Source of the DNA: Hartmannibacter diazotrophicus
GTDB taxonomy: Bacteria; Pseudomonadota; Alphaproteobacteria; Rhizobiales; Pleomorphomonadaceae
Direction of reading: 5' to 3'
DNA length: 64,000 nt
Assembly (NCBI RefSeq): GCF_900231165.1
Contig: NZ_LT960615.1
Location: 58,333 to 122,332, forward strand
Shown here piece by piece: positions 63,110 to 64,000 of this stretch (position 1 is the stretch's first letter; the number at the start of each line of letters is the position of its first letter). Made by a program: the position numbers and the translations under genes. The notes beneath the pieces were generated by a model. The model ran no database searches. It was given only the letters and a program-made list of their open reading frames with translations, and was not told the DNA's origin.

Positions 63110-64000
63110 ATGACCGTTCATGACCTCCCCACAGCGTCCCTTTCCAACGGCGACGTTGTTCCATTAACGCCGAATATCGGTGCCGAAATCCGCAATGTGC
63201 TCCTTTCGGTTGATCTGCCCGCGGCGTTGATTGACGAAATCAAGTCGCGCATCGCACGCTACAAGGTCGTGTTCTTCCGGGGTCAGGATCATCTCGACGA
63301 TGCCGCTCAGGAGGGATTCGCGAAGCGGCTCGGCACCCTTGTCCCACATCCGACCCAGCATATCCGCGAGGGGAGCGCCGCGATTCTCGAACTGGATTCC
63401 GGACACGGGGGACGGGCCGACCAGTGGCATACCGACGTGACCTTCGTGCCTGCCTATCCCAAGTATTCGGTCCTTCGGGGCATCACCATTCCGGACAACG
63501 GCGGGGATACGATCTGGGCCAACACGGCGGCGGCCTACGAAGCACTGCCTGACTCCTTGAAAAGGTTCGCGGATAGTCTGCGCGCCATTCACTCGAATGC
63601 CTACGATTATGCGAGCCATCGTCCCAAAGCGACCGCAGCCGAACGAAAGCACTACGAGGAGGTCTTCCGCTCGAAGACTTTCCAGACCGAACATCCGGTA
63701 GTGCGCGTCCATCCGGAAACAGGCGAACGCACCCTGATTCTGGGCAGCTTCGTGCAGCGGTTTGTGGGATTCGACCGGTTTGCATCGGCCAAGCTCTATG
63801 AGTTGTTCCAGGCCTACGTCACCGCGCCAGAGAATACTGTCCGCTGGCGTTGGAAAACCGGCGACGTGGCCATCTGGGACAACCGCGCAACTCAGCATGT
63901 TGCAGTGAATGACTATGGCAACGCTCATCGCGTCGTCCGGCGCGTCACGATCGACGGGGACGTGCCTGTCGGTACTGACGGCCGCGCGAGTATAGCCCTC
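63110..64000 (+). CDS. TauD/TfdA-family alpha-ketoglutarate dioxygenase (partial at window end)
   Basis: 297 codons open to the window edge. Fe(II) ligands His-x-Asp in ADQWHTDVTFVP (residue about 108) and the distal His in GNAHRVVRRVTI near 275, with the 2-oxoglutarate-binding Arg just after. Sequence resembles taurine dioxygenase and alkylsulfatase AtsK (KVVFFRGQDHLDD; LGTLVPHPTQHIREG). It releases sulfite or sulfate from sulfonates or alkyl sulfates, consistent with the sulfur-scavenging cluster. AAGGAG precedes the ATG. Only a short C-terminus should be missing. Confidence 0.9.
   Translation, partial: MTVHDLPTASLSNGDVVPLTPNIGAEIRNVLLSVDLPAALIDEIKSRIARYKVVFFRGQDHLDDAAQEGFAKRLGTLVPHPTQHIREGSAAILELDSGHGGRADQWHTDVTFVPAYPKYSVLRGITIPDNGGDTIWANTAAAYEALPDSLKRFADSLRAIHSNAYDYASHRPKATAAERKHYEEVFRSKTFQTEHPVVRVHPETGERTLILGSFVQRFVGFDRFASAKLYELFQAYVTAPENTVRWRWKTGDVAIWDNRATQHVAVNDYGNAHRVVRRVTIDGDVPVGTDGRASIAL

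Overview
The window looks like part of a large replicon (plasmid or chromid) of an alphaproteobacterium in the Rhizobiaceae (Agrobacterium / Rhizobium / Sinorhizobium / Shinella group). The evidence is a complete repABC replication-partition operon with its antisense RNA, a divergent trbBCDEJKLFGHI mating-pair-formation operon in the order seen on Ti/Sym-type plasmids, smoFGK-like polyol transport genes, and many rhizobial insertion-sequence remnants. No rRNA, tRNA or CRISPR array was seen.

Layout. (1) 1-4885: the 3' part of a sugar-alcohol ABC transporter operon (two permeases and an ATPase), then an AraC regulator and a zinc-free-loop sorbitol/xylitol-type dehydrogenase in DNA of lower GC. 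(2) 4886-6462: nested IS fossils, namely an IS630 element that contains a piece of an IS21 element and sits in an older IS630-type remnant. (3) 6813-20617: accessory genes: a chemotaxis receptor, an MFS exporter with a divergent LysR regulator, a RibD-like reductase, SDR enzymes, a secreted cyclophilin-like protein, a periplasmic molybdenum hydroxylase (iorAB) with a triheme cytochrome c, and a membrane adenylate cyclase. (4) 20675-22296: an IS3 scrap that truncates an MFS gene, then uninterpreted DNA. (5) 22297-31800: the trb type IV secretion operon on the minus strand, without traI or any relaxase nearby. (6) 31801-35904: repABC on the plus strand with parS-like palindromes and ctRNA. (7) 36245-44667: a GntR-controlled TRAP transporter plus enolase-superfamily dehydratase, IdnO-like SDR, IdnD-like dehydrogenase and a 2-hydroxyacid dehydrogenase, a sugar-acid uptake and catabolic cassette. 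(8) 44879-46347: a decayed IS630 remnant interrupted by a decayed TniA/Mu-type transposon whose two ends can still be recognised. (9) 46547-50041: two VapBC toxin-antitoxin pairs on either side of a tyrosine recombinase (one pair translationally coupled to it), then a divergent DUF1403 gene. (10) 50018-53788: a Tn3-family element (38-bp end, tnpA, res, tnpR) that has cut off the 3' end of the DUF1403 gene. (11) 54060-64000: a sulfur-scavenging cluster: Rrf2 regulator, sulfate-type ABC transporter (cysPTWA-like), Lrp regulator, 1-Cys peroxiredoxin, hydrolase, a 51-aa membrane peptide coupled to an FAD/NAD(P) protein, MsuE-like FMN reductase and a TauD/AtsK-type dioxygenase that runs off the window end.

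As a whole this is a mosaic of catabolic cassettes joined to a replication/transfer backbone, with IS scars at most of the joints. The parts most worth a second look are the recombinase between two toxin-antitoxin pairs with DUF1403, the Tn3 end next to a sulfur cluster with no second end visible, the decayed TniA-type transposon ends, the mutually exclusive hairpins upstream of iorAB, and the palindromes in the rep region. Functions are assigned from protein motifs read by eye; no database search was run.
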